DNA of 64,000 nt from Hyphomicrobiales bacterium (GTDB lineage Bacteria; Pseudomonadota; Alphaproteobacteria; Rhizobiales; HXMU1428-3), in NCBI GenBank assembly GCA_021775425.1, contig JAJFHX010000006.1:42780-106779 (forward strand), read 5' to 3'. The notes beneath the pieces are model-generated. The model was given only the letters and a program-made list of their open reading frames with translations, ran no database searches and had not been told where the DNA came from. Shown here piece after piece: positions 1 through 9,596 of the stretch. Positions within the stretch are counted from its first letter, which is position 1. The number at the start of each line of letters is the position of its first letter. The translations under genes were made by a program, and so were the position numbers.

Positions 1-1227
1 AAAATGGATAAGAGACGGGGCAATATCGTTGTTTCTCGTCGTTCAGTTCTTGAAGAATCCCGCGCTGAACAACGCACGGAAATTGTTTCACAACTTGCTG
101 AAGGCCAGACCACTGAAGGTATTGTTAAGAACATCACTGATTATGGTGCGTTTATCGACCTTGGCGGCATTGATGGCCTGCTGCACGTTACTGACATGGC
201 ATGGCGCCGGGTGAACCACCCTAGCGAGATCGTCAATGTTGGCGATTCAATTAAAGTGCAGATTGTTCGTATCAATCCGGATACCCAGCGTATCAGCCTT
301 GGTATGAAGCAACTTGAAAGTGACCCATGGACACTTGTTAATGATAAGTACCCAATTGAAGCTGTTGTAAAAGGCACTGTGACGAACATTGCTGATTATG
401 GTGCTTTTGTTGAACTTGAACCTGGTGTTGAAGGTCTGATCCACGTTTCTGAAATGAGCTGGACCAAAAAGAACATTCACCCTGGCAAGATTGTAGCTTC
501 TAGTCAGGAAGTTGAAGTGAAAGTGCTTGAGGTTGATCCTCAGAAGCGTCGCATCTCTCTAGGCCTGAAACAGGTGCAGGATAACCCATGGGACAGCTTT
601 GCTGAGAAATTCCCGAAAGGCGCTGAAATTGAAGGCGCTGTTCGTAACATCACTGAATTTGGCCTGTTCATTGGCCTTGACGGTGAAGTTGATGGCATGG
701 TTCACCTTTCTGACCTTGACTGGAACCGTTCTGGTGATGAAGCCGTTCAGGATTATAAAAAAGGCGACATGGTGAAAGCCGTTGTGCTTGAAGTTGACCC
801 TGAAAAAGAACGCATCAGCCTTGGTATCAAGCAACTTTCAGATGATCCGTTTGACAGCGTTTCTTCGTTTAAGCGCGGCCAGCGGGTTACCGTTGAAGTC
901 GTTGATGTAAACGATGGCGGCGTTGAAGTGAAAGTGGCTGACAGTGATGTCACCGCCTTTATCAAACGGGCTGATCTTTCTCGTGACCGTTCTGAGCAAC
1001 GCCCTGAGCGTTTCCAGGTTGGTGAGAAATTTGATGCTGCTGTTCTTCAGATGGACAAGTCTGGCCGTAAGATGAACCTTTCTATCAAAGCACTTGAGAT
1101 TGCTGAAGAGAAAGAAGCTGTGGCGCAATATGGATCAACTGATTCAGGTGCTTCACTTGGTGACATTCTTGGTGCTGCTCTTGGCAAATCTGATGATGAA
1201 GAAACTGACGAAAACAAATCTGAATAA
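1..1227 (+). CDS. rpsA: 30S ribosomal protein S1, C-terminal part
   Basis: Ribosomal protein S1 binds mRNA on the 30S subunit and helps unwind and place it for initiation. The reading frame is open from base 1, so the 5' end lies outside the window; the ATG at 4 is internal. Four S1 RNA-binding repeats are visible at about residues 34-103, 121-190, 207-276 and 292-361 of the visible part. The first three have the typical DYGAF or EFGLF strand and an RISLGxKQ ending; the last is more divergent (MNLSIKALE). The tail is acidic. Two further N-terminal repeats are expected upstream. A strong terminator follows. Confidence 0.97.
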   Translation, partial: KMDKRRGNIVVSRRSVLEESRAEQRTEIVSQLAEGQTTEGIVKNITDYGAFIDLGGIDGLLHVTDMAWRRVNHPSEIVNVGDSIKVQIVRINPDTQRISLGMKQLESDPWTLVNDKYPIEAVVKGTVTNIADYGAFVELEPGVEGLIHVSEMSWTKKNIHPGKIVASSQEVEVKVLEVDPQKRRISLGLKQVQDNPWDSFAEKFPKGAEIEGAVRNITEFGLFIGLDGEVDGMVHLSDLDWNRSGDEAVQDYKKGDMVKAVVLEVDPEKERISLGIKQLSDDPFDSVSSFKRGQRVTVEVVDVNDGGVEVKVADSDVTAFIKRADLSRDRSEQRPERFQVGEKFDAAVLQMDKSGRKMNLSIKALEIAEEKEAVAQYGSTDSGASLGDILGAALGKSDDEETDENKSE

Positions 1228-1250
1228 TTTTTTCAGTTATGACTGACTTT

Positions 1251-1284
1251 AAAGCGGGCCTTGACTGAAAGGCCCGCTTTTTTG
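1251..1284 (+). terminator. Rho-independent terminator of rpsA
   Basis: A perfect 10-bp stem, AAAGCGGGCC (1251-1260) with GGCCCGCTTT (1271-1280), has a 10-nt loop and continues into a T run. It sits 24 bases after the rpsA stop codon. Confidence 0.93.
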
Positions 1285-1295
1285 ATGGCAGTCTT

Positions 1296-1349
1296 TTTTG
1301 ATGGCCCTTCAGATGCCCGCTCTTTTGATGGCCCTCCAGATGCCCACTA
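1296..1349. repeat. 27-bp tandem repeat, two copies
   Basis: Two adjacent 27-bp units (1296-1322 and 1323-1349) both read TTTTGATGGCCCT, then one varying base, then CAGATGCCC and a variable end. A shorter piece, TTTTTTGATGGC, occurs just upstream at the end of the rpsA terminator, so the array seems to have grown from the terminator's T-run side. No coding function is seen in the 1228-1589 gap. Confidence 0.8.
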
Positions 1350-1589
1350 GGCATCCGGGCCTGGTACGACGGATGGGTTTGGGGGCAGTGTTGTCGATTT
1401 CTGGAATTTACTTTTATACAAAAGGTCAATATTGGTTGGCGGAATATTTCTGAAAACACCTGAACACACTAATTTTACTTAGTTTTTACCCTTTCTGTGC
1501 GCATTTGGTTGCGTACTCTGCCCTTTATGAATTACACTAACTTTCAGAGAGTTAATTGATTTTCATAAGCTTAAAAAGGTTTGTTGCTT

Positions 1590-2552
1590 ATGTCTGAAGA
1601 GGCAGAATATATCCTTGACCGCAGACGCATGAAAAACCGCCTGAATAAATGGCGTTTTCTGACCATTTTGGTTGGTTTTATTGCAGTTCTGGCGTTTATC
1701 GCAATTGATAAGAGACTGGCAAGCAAGCTTGGCCTCACGGATCAGATCGCGCGAATAGAAGTTTCTGGTGTTATCCTTGAAAGTAAAGAGCGGGCGAAGA
1801 TGCTGAAGCAGATCGCTTCTGATAAATCTGTCAAAGGGTTGATTGTGCGCTTTAACAGCCCTGGCGGTACGACCACCGGCGGTGAAGCCCTTTATACAAA
1901 CCTCAGGAAAATCGCCAAAGACCGACCTGTTGTCGCCGTGTTTGGAACAATGGCGACTTCGGCTGCTTATATGTCTGGTGTCGCGGCGGAGCATGTTGTT
2001 GCAAGAGGCAACAGCATCACAGGCTCTGTCGGCGTGATTATGCAGTGGGCTGAAGTTTCTGATCTGATGGGCAAGCTCGGTGTCAACATGAACGAGATGA
2101 AAAGCGGCAATCTGAAAGCTGTGCCCTCTCCATTTAAACCCCTTGATGATGCTGGCCGTACGCTCACTCAGGATATGATCGACGAAAGCCATAAATGGTT
2201 TGTTGATCTCGTGGTTGAGCGGCGCAACATTCAACCTGATCAAATTCCCGGCTTTATGCAGGGGCGGATTTTTTCCGGAAGGCAGGCGTTGCAATATGGC
2301 CTGATTGACGAGATCGGCAGTGAAGAGCAGGCAATTTCCTGGCTACAAAAAGTGAAAAAAGTGCCAAGCTATTTGCCTGTCATCGACTGGTCAGAAGAGC
2401 AACAACAAACAACCGGAATCTTTGGCCGGGCCAGCATTTATCTTGCTAAATTGTTTGGTTTCGATTTTCAGGCGCTGGTGCAAAGCTATTCGCAATCCGG
2501 CCTTGTTAGTGCCAGCCAGAATGGTGGATTAATTTCCAAATGGCGTCCGTGA
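1590..2552 (+). CDS. sppA: Signal peptide peptidase SppA, short form
   Basis: This is a membrane-anchored serine protease that degrades signal peptides left after secretion. At 320 residues it is the short, single-domain form. One membrane segment lies at about residues 22-38. The peptidase S49 core carries the likely nucleophile Ser124 (in MATSAAYM) and general base Lys176 (in SGNLKAVPSP), plus the ITGSVGVI motif. ATG 1590 is preferred over an in-frame TTG at 1581, because AAAGG at about 1575-1579 is well spaced for it. It lies upstream of ihfB in the same direction, a common alphaproteobacterial arrangement. Confidence 0.94.
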   Translation: MSEEAEYILDRRRMKNRLNKWRFLTILVGFIAVLAFIAIDKRLASKLGLTDQIARIEVSGVILESKERAKMLKQIASDKSVKGLIVRFNSPGGTTTGGEALYTNLRKIAKDRPVVAVFGTMATSAAYMSGVAAEHVVARGNSITGSVGVIMQWAEVSDLMGKLGVNMNEMKSGNLKAVPSPFKPLDDAGRTLTQDMIDESHKWFVDLVVERRNIQPDQIPGFMQGRIFSGRQALQYGLIDEIGSEEQAISWLQKVKKVPSYLPVIDWSEEQQQTTGIFGRASIYLAKLFGFDFQALVQSYSQSGLVSASQNGGLISKWRP

Positions 2553-2594
2553 CCAAAATTTGGTATTATTATATTTCTGAAGGATCAAAAAAAG

Positions 2595-2903
2595 ATGGGA
2601 CTTCTAATGATTAAGTCTGAACTTATCCAAAAAATTGCTGCTGCTAATCCACATCTTTATCACCGTGATGTTGATAAAATCGTTAATGTTATCTTTGATG
2701 AAATTATCAAATCACTTGAGAATGGTGGCCGGGTTGAGCTGCGTGGATTTGGCGCTTTTACTGTCAAACACCGCCCGGCACGCAAAGGCCGCAACCCCAG
2801 AACCGGCAAACCGGTCAATGTGGAAGAAAAATTTGTGCCGTTTTTTAAAACAGGCAAGGAACTTCGCGAGCGCCTGAATGAAGATTATAATGCGGCTGGT
2901 TGA
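2595..2903 (+). CDS. ihfB: Integration host factor beta subunit
   Basis: This small DNA-bending protein pairs with the alpha subunit and acts in nucleoid structure, recombination and transcription. The 102-residue product has the HU/IHF fold with the beta-arm signature [22 protein letters not shown] and the C-terminal [15 protein letters not shown]. Family members usually begin at MIKSEL, which would be ATG 2607. The better Shine-Dalgarno, GAAGGA at 2579-2584, sits 10 nt before ATG 2595, so both starts are possible and differ by four residues. Confidence 0.95.
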   Translation: MGLLMIKSELIQKIAAANPHLYHRDVDKIVNVIFDEIIKSLENGGRVELRGFGAFTVKHRPARKGRNPRTGKPVNVEEKFVPFFKTGKELRERLNEDYNAAG

Positions 2904-3108
2904 GTGAGAGCGCGTTGTTAGCTATTCACTTTAGTTTTAGATTTACCGCCCTTTCTGATTGCTGGTGAAAATTTTTTGGTATTCGTATTATCAGTATTAT
3001 AATTGACGTTTTTTGAGTTTACACTCATACGTGTGATGGAGCTATTTTTCAGGGTTATTCGCGACAAGGCCTTAATCTTCAGGATCACAAATTTCAGGAT
3101 CTCGTGCA

Positions 3109-3447
3109 GTGTTAAAAAGATTTTTTAAATTTCTACTTATTGTACCTATTTCAGTTCTTTTGATCGTGCTGGCGGTTGGCAACCGGCATGTGGTCAGGTT
3201 GGGGCTTGACCCTCTTTCACCTGAAAACCCGGTGCTGGCGCTTGATGCTCCGTTTTTTGTATATCTCTTTGGTGCGCTGATGATTGGTGTTTTGCTTGGC
3301 GGTGTTGCCTCCTGGTTTGGTCAGGGCAAATGGCGCAAGGCCGCCCGTCAGCGCAGTTTTGAAGCGCAAGAGTGGCGCAAAGAAGCTGAGCGGCTGAGCC
3401 GCGAGATGGCCTCTCAATCGAGAAATGCCCTCCCCTCTCCTAAGTGA
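3109..3447 (+). CDS. LapA-domain (DUF1049-type) inner-membrane protein
   Basis: This 112-residue protein has two membrane helices, at about residues 5-24 and 45-68, followed by a basic, coiled-coil-like cytoplasmic tail rich in Arg, Lys and Glu. That layout matches the LapA/YciS domain, whose E. coli member works with LapB in control of LPS synthesis. The start is GTG 3109; no ATG is available near it. It lies between ihfB and trpF, the usual alphaproteobacterial place for this family. The specific role here is inferred only from the family. Confidence 0.8.
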   Translation: MLKRFFKFLLIVPISVLLIVLAVGNRHVVRLGLDPLSPENPVLALDAPFFVYLFGALMIGVLLGGVASWFGQGKWRKAARQRSFEAQEWRKEAERLSREMASQSRNALPSPK

Positions 3448-3500
3448 CTTTTCATTCCGTATTTATCAGACTTATATCCTGAACTGTTTTAAGGGCGCTT

Positions 3501-4142
3501 ATGGTTTTGCAAGTAAAAATATGCGGCTTGAAAGATGATGAGAGTGTGCTTACTGCCATTGAGGCCGGGGCTGATTTTATTGGCTTGGTATTCTTTCCGA
3601 AAAGCCCGCGACATCTGGAAATCACCGAGGCCGCTAAGCTGGCAGACCTCGCCCGCGGGCGGGTGAAAATTGTTGCGCTTGTTGTTGACGCGTCAAATGA
3701 CGAATTGGCTGAAATTATAACCCATGTTGCGCCCGATTATTTACAACTCCATGGCCGTGAGACACCGGAGCGGGTGGATGAGATATCTAAGCTCTATCAG
3801 ATCCCGCTGATTAAAGCGATTGGCGTTAAAACACAGGATGATGCACTGCTGGCGGATGATTACCCTATGGCAGAGATTATTCTGTTTGACGCCAAAGCTG
3901 ACCCCAAAATCAGTGAACTTCCGGGTGGAAACGGGATTCCATTTGACTGGGAGGCTTTATCGGGTCAGAAAGAACAGCGAAACTTTATGCTTTCTGGTGG
4001 TCTAAACGCCGAAAATGTGAAAACTGCGATAACTCTGACCGGAGCGACTATTGTTGATGTTTCTTCAGGTGTAGAGCGTGCGGTTGGTGTAAAAGATACC
4101 GGGCTGATAAAAACATTTATTGAAACAGTGAAAACAGCTTAG
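3501..4142 (+). CDS. trpF: Phosphoribosylanthranilate isomerase
   Basis: TrpF converts N-(5-phosphoribosyl)anthranilate to CdRP, the third step of tryptophan synthesis, using a TIM barrel. The 213-residue length is normal. Visible signatures are the catalytic Cys in VKICGLK near the N-terminus, GLVFFPKSPR (residues 28-37), the catalytic-Asp strand around ILFDAKA and the C-terminal phosphate-binding DVSSGVE. It starts at ATG 3501 with AAGGG upstream and leads the trpF-trpB-trpA group, 36 bases before trpB. Confidence 0.96.
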   Translation: MVLQVKICGLKDDESVLTAIEAGADFIGLVFFPKSPRHLEITEAAKLADLARGRVKIVALVVDASNDELAEIITHVAPDYLQLHGRETPERVDEISKLYQIPLIKAIGVKTQDDALLADDYPMAEIILFDAKADPKISELPGGNGIPFDWEALSGQKEQRNFMLSGGLNAENVKTAITLTGATIVDVSSGVERAVGVKDTGLIKTFIETVKTA

Positions 4143-4178
4143 TTTATCGACCTTGTGAATTAGAGGATTGTGCCTGAA

Positions 4179-5390
4179 ATGACGACAGCAAACAGCTTGA
4201 TGAATGGCCCGGATGACCGGGGGCATTTTGGTAAATATGGAGGCCGGTTTGTTGCCGAAACTTTGATGCCGCTCATTCTTGAGTTGGAGCAGGCTTATGA
4301 CGAAGCCAATCAGGACCCTGAGTTTCAGAAAGAGCTGAACTATCTCCTCACCCATTATGCCGGGCGGCCAAGCGCGCTTTATCATGCGGAGCGGTTAAGC
4401 GAACACCTTGGCGGCGCTAAGATTTATTTTAAGCGGGATGAACTTAATCATACCGGCTCACATAAAATCAATAATTGCCTTGGGCAAATTCTGCTCGCTA
4501 AGCGGATGGGAAAAACGCGCATTATTGCTGAAACCGGTGCTGGGCAACATGGCGTTGCGGTGGCCACAGTTGCTGCACGTTTTAACCTTCCTTGCACCGT
4601 TTTTATGGGGGCGACAGATGTTGAACGCCAGAGCCCGAATGTGTTTCGTATGAAATTGCTTGGCGCAGAAATTCGCCCTGTAACTTCCGGACGCGGGACC
4701 TTAAAAGACGCGATGAATGAGGCGCTGCGCGATTGGGTGACCAATGTTGATGACACGTTTTATATCATCGGCACCGCTGCTGGGCCCCACCCTTACCCTG
4801 CGATGGTGAGAGATTTTCAATCGGTAATCGGGCGGGAAGTTCGGGAGCAGATGATGGAAGCCGAAGGCCGGTTGCCTGACAGCCTTGTTGCCTGCATTGG
4901 CGGTGGCTCCAATGCAATAGGACTTTTTCATCCGTTTCTTGATGACAGAGACGTTGATATTTACGGCGTTGAAGCAGCAGGGCGCGGGCTTGAGGGCAAT
5001 GAACATGCGGCTTCGTTAAATGGCGGTGAACCTGGTGTGCTGCATGGCAACAGGACCTATCTGTTGCAGGATGATGACGGGCAAATACTTGAAGGGCACT
5101 CGATTTCAGCCGGGCTTGATTATCCAGGCATTGGGCCTGAGCATGCTTGGCTTAAAGATATTGGCCGGGTCAATTATGTTTCGGCAACTGATGTTGAGGC
5201 GCTCGATGCTTTTAAGATGTGTTCGAAATTAGAAGGCATTATTCCGGCGCTTGAGCCCTCACATGCTCTTGCATATGTTAAGCAACTTGCCCCCACATTG
5301 CCAAAAGACCACCTTCTTGTGATGAACCTTTGCGGGCGCGGTGACAAGGATGTGTTTTCAGTGGCTGAACATCTTGGTGTTGAGATGTAA
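4179..5390 (+). CDS. trpB: Tryptophan synthase beta subunit
   Basis: TrpB is the PLP enzyme that condenses indole with serine to give tryptophan, in an alpha2-beta2 complex with TrpA. The PLP lysine lies in HTGSHKINN, the conserved Glu in AETGAGQHG, and the phosphate-binding loop is GGGSNAIG. From ATG 4179 the product is 403 residues. An in-frame GTG at 4170 is closer to the AGAGGA at 4162-4167, so the start could be three codons earlier. A terminator-like stem follows before trpA. Confidence 0.97.
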   Translation: MTTANSLMNGPDDRGHFGKYGGRFVAETLMPLILELEQAYDEANQDPEFQKELNYLLTHYAGRPSALYHAERLSEHLGGAKIYFKRDELNHTGSHKINNCLGQILLAKRMGKTRIIAETGAGQHGVAVATVAARFNLPCTVFMGATDVERQSPNVFRMKLLGAEIRPVTSGRGTLKDAMNEALRDWVTNVDDTFYIIGTAAGPHPYPAMVRDFQSVIGREVREQMMEAEGRLPDSLVACIGGGSNAIGLFHPFLDDRDVDIYGVEAAGRGLEGNEHAASLNGGEPGVLHGNRTYLLQDDDGQILEGHSISAGLDYPGIGPEHAWLKDIGRVNYVSATDVEALDAFKMCSKLEGIIPALEPSHALAYVKQLAPTLPKDHLLVMNLCGRGDKDVFSVAEHLGVEM

Positions 5391-5396
5391 TTTTTA

Positions 5397-5433
5397 GCCC
5401 GTTTTACCTCTGTGTAAACCGGGCATTTTTTGT
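5397..5433 (+). terminator. Terminator-like stem between trpB and trpA
   Basis: GCCCG-T-TTTAC (5397-5407) can pair with GTAAA-C-CGGGC (5414-5424). Six T residues follow almost at once. The stem lies in the short gap between trpB and trpA, so it could reduce or separate trpA transcription. No leader peptide with Trp codons was seen. Confidence 0.65.
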
Positions 5434-5455
5434 AAAGAACTTCTTGGAAAGAATA

Positions 5456-6298
5456 ATGACAATAACAAGCCGAATTGATCGCCGATTTTCTGACCTGAAA
5501 GCTGAAGGACGCGGCGCGTTGGTAACTTTTATCACTGCCGGTGATCCTAACCTTGATATCTCATTTGAGATTTTAAAATCACTGCCGAAAAACGGTGCTG
5601 ATGTTATAGAACTCGGCATGCCTTTTTCTGACCCGATGGCGGATGGACCCGCCATTCAGCTGGCCTCTGAACGGGCACTGGCGGGCGGGCAGACCATGGC
5701 GAAAACTTTAGACATGGTGCGCCGTTTCCGGGAAGATGATGATGATACACCGTTGGTTCTGATGGGCTATTATAACCCGATTTATCATTACGGGCCTGAG
5801 CAGTTTGTGAAGGATGCAAAGACTGCTGGTGTTGACGGGTTGATTGTTGTTGATGTGCCACCCGAAGCCGATGAAGAGCTTTGCCTGCCAGCCATTCAAG
5901 CCGGGCTTAACTTCATTCGCCTTGCGACACCAACAACAGATGATGAACGGTTGCCTAAAGTGCTGGAGAATACCAGCGGGTTTCTTTATTATGTTTCTGT
6001 GACCGGCATTACGGGTGTGAACGCGCCTGATATTGCTGATGTGCTTCAGAATGTTGCCCGGATCAAAACGAAAACCTCATTACCTGTTGCTGTTGGATTT
6101 GGTGTTAAATCTGCTGAACAAGTCAGAGCAATTGTGTCTGGTACTGATGAAATTGCCGGTGCGGATGCGGTTGTTGTTGGTTCAGCTATTGTGCGAACAA
6201 TTGAAGAAAATCTTGATGAGCAGGGTCAGCCGAAATCTGAACTTGTTGAGACTGTAAATAAGCTGATTTCTGAACTGGCCTCTGGCATCCGAACTTAA
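5456..6298 (+). CDS. trpA: Tryptophan synthase alpha subunit
   Basis: TrpA cleaves indole-3-glycerol phosphate and channels indole to TrpB. The 280-residue TIM barrel carries [17 protein letters not shown], with the catalytic Glu and Asp in this region, then LMGYYNPI, the flexible active-site loop [20 protein letters not shown], and the phosphate site [13 protein letters not shown] 5456 is chosen over TTG 5444, because GGAAAG just upstream is correctly placed for it. A degenerate 16-bp repeat array begins at its last codons. Confidence 0.97.
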   Translation: MTITSRIDRRFSDLKAEGRGALVTFITAGDPNLDISFEILKSLPKNGADVIELGMPFSDPMADGPAIQLASERALAGGQTMAKTLDMVRRFREDDDDTPLVLMGYYNPIYHYGPEQFVKDAKTAGVDGLIVVDVPPEADEELCLPAIQAGLNFIRLATPTTDDERLPKVLENTSGFLYYVSVTGITGVNAPDIADVLQNVARIKTKTSLPVAVGFGVKSAEQVRAIVSGTDEIAGADAVVVGSAIVRTIEENLDEQGQPKSELVETVNKLISELASGIRT

Positions 6299-6345
6299 GG
6301 GACTGAGGACTTAAGAGAATGAGGGCTTAAGGGCTAAATCTTAAG
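6294..6345. repeat. CTTAAG tandem array overlapping trpA stop
   Basis: CTTAAG occurs at 6294, 6310, 6326 and 6340, giving periods of 16, 16 and 14 bases. The spacers between the first copies are similar (GGACTGAGGA, AGAATGAGGG). The first copy includes the trpA stop codon. The rest of the 6299-6462 gap is AT-rich and shows no gene. Confidence 0.7.
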
Positions 6346-6462
6346 GCTAGTGATAATTAAATCGATTTTTGGCCTCTATTAGAGTTATGCTATGGTTGAA
6401 TTTCTAAACTTTACAGCCAAATTTAGTTTATTGGTATTTAAGAGACGTGAAAGGTGTGAAAC

Positions 6463-7572
6463 GTGAACTGGATTAATAATGTTGTTCGCCCCAAAATCCA
6501 GGACATTCTCTCGAAACGGGAGATGCCTGATAATCTCTGGGTCAAGTGCCCTGAGAGCGGACAGATGGTGTTCCACAAAGATCTGGAAGCTAACCAGTTT
6601 GTCGTGCCTGTTTCCGACTATCATATGCGGATGTCCGCACCGCTTCGTTTAAAGCATCTGTTTGATGATGGCGAATATGAAGTTATTGATTTTAACGATG
6701 TGGCACATGATCCTCTAAAATTTCGCGATGAGAAAAAATATACAGACCGGCTGAAAGATGCGCGTACCAAAACCAATCTGAAGGATGCTGTGTTATCCGG
6801 TGTTGGTAAATTAAACGGCATGGATGTTGTTGCCTCCTGTCAGGATTTTAACTTTCTTGGTGGCTCACTCGGCATGGCGGCAGGCGAAGCCATTGTTACC
6901 GCGATGCTGAAAGCTGTTGACCTTGAAGTGCCGTTTATTATGTTTGCCGCTTCTGGCGGGGCGCGGATGCAGGAAGGCATTCTCTCGCTGATGCAAATGC
7001 CGCGTACAACGGTTGCCGTTCAAAGGCTGAGAGAGGCGAACCTGCCCTATATTGTTGTTTTCACCAACCCGACAACGGGCGGCGTTACCGCATCATATGC
7101 GATGCTGGGTGATGTGCATATTGCAGAACCTGGCGCACTGATTTGTTTTGCCGGGCCGCGCGTAATCAAGCAGACCATTCGCGAACAATTGCCTGAAGGC
7201 TTCCAGCGGGCTGAATATTTATTAGAGCATGGTATGGTTGACATGGTTGTTCACCGGCACCAGATGAAGGAGACACTTTCTTCTATCTGCCATATTCTGA
7301 TGCGTGAGCCTGTTCCCCATGAAGACAGTGTTGAAGCTGAGGAACATGCTGGTTTAAATGGCACCGGTGTGGCTGATGAAATATTGCCCAATGAGCAGAA
7401 TGCTGAAGAGGCGAACTCAATACACATCACCAATGATGAAATGAAACCTGAAGTTTCGTTAGAAGATGGTGATGAGACCCTGCCAGAGCAGCCTGATCTT
7501 CCGCATGTTGCAACTTCAGACACGAAAACTGCGAAATCCGGGGCTGGTGACAAAAATGACGCTGACGTCTGA
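6463..7572 (+). CDS. accD: Acetyl-CoA carboxylase carboxyltransferase beta subunit
   Basis: AccD forms, with AccA, the carboxyltransferase that makes malonyl-CoA for fatty acid synthesis. The crotonase-like core (about residues 100-285) includes [21 protein letters not shown] and [14 protein letters not shown]. The N-terminal zinc-finger positions have lost their cysteines: [11 protein letters not shown] keeps only one, and the second knuckle reads VVPVSDYH. This is also how I remember AccD in Rhizobiales. An acidic extension of about 85 residues makes the 369-residue protein longer than usual. The start is GTG at 6463. folC follows after 15 bases, so co-transcription is likely. Confidence 0.95.
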   Translation: MNWINNVVRPKIQDILSKREMPDNLWVKCPESGQMVFHKDLEANQFVVPVSDYHMRMSAPLRLKHLFDDGEYEVIDFNDVAHDPLKFRDEKKYTDRLKDARTKTNLKDAVLSGVGKLNGMDVVASCQDFNFLGGSLGMAAGEAIVTAMLKAVDLEVPFIMFAASGGARMQEGILSLMQMPRTTVAVQRLREANLPYIVVFTNPTTGGVTASYAMLGDVHIAEPGALICFAGPRVIKQTIREQLPEGFQRAEYLLEHGMVDMVVHRHQMKETLSSICHILMREPVPHEDSVEAEEHAGLNGTGVADEILPNEQNAEEANSIHITNDEMKPEVSLEDGDETLPEQPDLPHVATSDTKTAKSGAGDKNDADV

Positions 7573-7587
7573 CGCTGCCGCTTGCTT

Positions 7588-8907
7588 ATGAAAACTTCCG
7601 AACATTATCTTGAAGAGATGCACAAGCTGCATCCAAAGCTAATTGATCTCTCGCTTGATCGCATCAATCAGTTGCTTGAGCGGATGGGGAACCCTCATCT
7701 TGAGCTGGCACCAGTGGTGCATGTGGCGGGTACGAACGGCAAAGGCTCTGTGCTTGCTTTCCTGACTGCCATTCTAGAAGCTCATGGTGAGCGTGTGCAG
7801 CGGTTTTCCTCACCGCATCTGGTTCACTTTCATGAACGGATTAATCTGCCAACTAAAGATGGCATGGCGCCAATTTCGGAAAGCATGTTAATCGATGTAT
7901 TAAAGCGGACCAAAGACTTTAATGGTGATGAGCCCATTACGTTTTTTGAAATTACGACGGCGGCGGCTTTTCTTGCCTTTAAAGAAATGGCGGCTGACTG
8001 GTGCCTGCTTGAAACCGGGCTTGGTGGGCGGCTTGATTCAACCAATGTTGTTGAAAAACCGGCAGCGACTATCATCACCCCTGTTTCATATGACCACACT
8101 CAGTTTCTTGGATGTACGCTCAGGGAGATTGCGCGCGAGAAGGCGGGCATTCTGAAACCTGGGAGCCCGGGTTTTATCGGCCTGCAGACAGAAGAAGCGC
8201 TTGATATCATAGAGCAACATGCGGCGAATATCGGCGCGCCGCTGACCATTCGCGGCCGGGATTTTGATGTGTTTTCACAGCGGGGGCGGCTGGTATATTC
8301 CTCAACTGAGCAGTTGCTTGATCTGCCACTACCTCGCAACCTGCCCGGGCAGCATCAGATTGAAAATGCCGGGTTGGCTCTGGCGGCTGCGCAACATATT
8401 CTTGGTGACCGGCTTGATGTTAGCGCGCTTTCAAAAGCTATGGAGGCGGCTTTCTGGCCAGCGCGAATGCAACGACTGGACGGGCAGAGTTATTCCCCCC
8501 ATTTACGGGCTGAAGATGAGCTCTGGCTGGATGGCGGGCACAACCCGGCGGCAGCGATGGTACTTGCTGACATTGTCGGCGACTTAGAAGAGCGCGTATC
8601 ACGCCCGCTGCACCTCATCATTGGAATGATGGCCGGTAAGGATGTGCGCGGGTTTCTGCATGAATTTATCGGCCTTGCCTCTCAGGTGATTGCGGTGCCA
8701 ATCGAAGGCGAAGAGAATGCTATGGACCCTGATGATCTGGCGGACTTTGCCTGCGAAATGGGGTTTGAATCTGAGAGTGCCGCGACTGTTGAAGAAGCTT
8801 TACAGATCAGTGCTGCGGGCCGGCATGAAGGCGTGCGAATTTTGATTTGCGGGTCACTTTATCTGGCTGGGCAGGTGCTTGCGAAACAGAAACTGCTTGA
8901 AGCATAG
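7588..8907 (+). CDS. folC: Folylpolyglutamate synthase / dihydrofolate synthase
   Basis: FolC adds glutamate to dihydropteroate and to folates in an ATP-dependent reaction. The 439-residue Mur-ligase-type protein has the P-loop VHVAGTNGKGSV near residue 50, SPHLVHFHERI, the ETGLGGRLDSTN motif, YDHTQFLG, and the C-terminal domain with WLDGGHNPAA. ATG 7588 is chosen rather than the in-frame TTG 7582. It follows accD directly. The last codons form the first unit of a 14-bp tandem repeat. Confidence 0.96.
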   Translation: MKTSEHYLEEMHKLHPKLIDLSLDRINQLLERMGNPHLELAPVVHVAGTNGKGSVLAFLTAILEAHGERVQRFSSPHLVHFHERINLPTKDGMAPISESMLIDVLKRTKDFNGDEPITFFEITTAAAFLAFKEMAADWCLLETGLGGRLDSTNVVEKPAATIITPVSYDHTQFLGCTLREIAREKAGILKPGSPGFIGLQTEEALDIIEQHAANIGAPLTIRGRDFDVFSQRGRLVYSSTEQLLDLPLPRNLPGQHQIENAGLALAAAQHILGDRLDVSALSKAMEAAFWPARMQRLDGQSYSPHLRAEDELWLDGGHNPAAAMVLADIVGDLEERVSRPLHLIIGMMAGKDVRGFLHEFIGLASQVIAVPIEGEENAMDPDDLADFACEMGFESESAATVEEALQISAAGRHEGVRILICGSLYLAGQVLAKQKLLEA

Positions 8908-8958
8908 ATCTTGAGGCATTGGACTTGAATCATAAGTCTTTAAGCATAAGTCTTGAAA
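8896..8958. repeat. 14-bp tandem repeat overlapping folC stop
   Basis: Four 14-bp units start at 8896, 8910, 8924 and 8938, with a partial fifth at 8952. The pattern is CTTGAAGCATAAGT with substitutions. The first unit contains the last two sense codons and the TAG stop of folC, so the array appears to be copied from the gene's end. Confidence 0.8.
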
Positions 8959-9020
8959 TAATTTTCACGGCTTAACAAGTCAATTAAAATTGTTTTAGTG
9001 AAGCTCTACGCGCTATCATA

Positions 9021-9062
9021 AAAAAGCCCGGCAATGCATTTGCAGCATTAACCGGGCTTTTT
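9021..9062. terminator. Bidirectional terminator between folC and trxA
   Basis: AAAAAGCCCGG (9021-9031) pairs with CCGGGCTTTTT (9052-9062), and an inner AATGC/GCATT stem extends it. A-rich and T-rich flanks on the two sides let it serve folC on the plus strand and trxA on the minus strand. Confidence 0.93.
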
Positions 9063-9082
9063 GTTATTGAGTTTCAACACAC

Positions 9083-9403
9083 TCAGATATGGGAATTGAC
9101 CCAATCTTCAAGTGAGCTTTTTGGCAAAGCGCCTGTTCGTGTGTCGGCCAGTTCACCGTTTTTAAATACCATTAAAGTTGGCACAGCGCGTACGCCATAT
9201 TTTGCTGATGAATTGGGGCCATCGTCAAGATTGACTTTCACAACTTTGACCTTGCCTGACATTTCTGTGGCGACTTCATCAAGTGCTGGCGCCATCGCCT
9301 TACACGGGCCGCACCAGTCTGCCCAAAAATCAACCAGAACGGGTTCGCTCGAGTTGAGGACCTCAGCTTCAAAATTTTCATCTGAGACGGTGATTGTCGC
9401 CAT
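9083..9403 (-). CDS. trxA: Thioredoxin
   Basis: This cytoplasmic disulfide reductant has 106 residues and the active site WCGPCK, with Cys31 and Cys34. It also has the usual VDFWADW strand and the cis-Pro loop AVPTLMVF. The chosen ATG at 9403 gives the family start [11 protein letters not shown] and has AAAGGA upstream; a longer frame to 9442 would add 13 unlikely residues. It lies downstream of addA on the same strand, a frequent alphaproteobacterial arrangement. Confidence 0.97.
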   Translation of the reverse strand: MATITVSDENFEAEVLNSSEPVLVDFWADWCGPCKAMAPALDEVATEMSGKVKVVKVNLDDGPNSSAKYGVRAVPTLMVFKNGELADTRTGALPKSSLEDWVNSHI

Positions 9404-9596
9404 TTGTTTAAATCCTTTAAATATTGTGCTTACCGCTGGCACTCTGCATTATGTAAGAGTGGTAAACTACTTACTTTCTCGCGTCTTTCATTGTCGCTAA
9501 GTTCAAAGTGAGCGGAATTTGTTCATATCAGTTAGAAAGTAAGTTTGAATTGAATAAAGTCAAGCCCTCTCATGCGTCTGGCTGATGTTTTTGTGC

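Noticed and set aside
1085..1459. 124-codon minus-strand frame at the end of rpsA
   Set aside because: It runs antisense through rpsA and across the terminator and repeat array, and shows no recognisable domain or ribosome binding site.
1563..2294. 243-codon minus-strand frame opposite sppA
   Set aside because: It is antisense to a well supported gene and has no family match.
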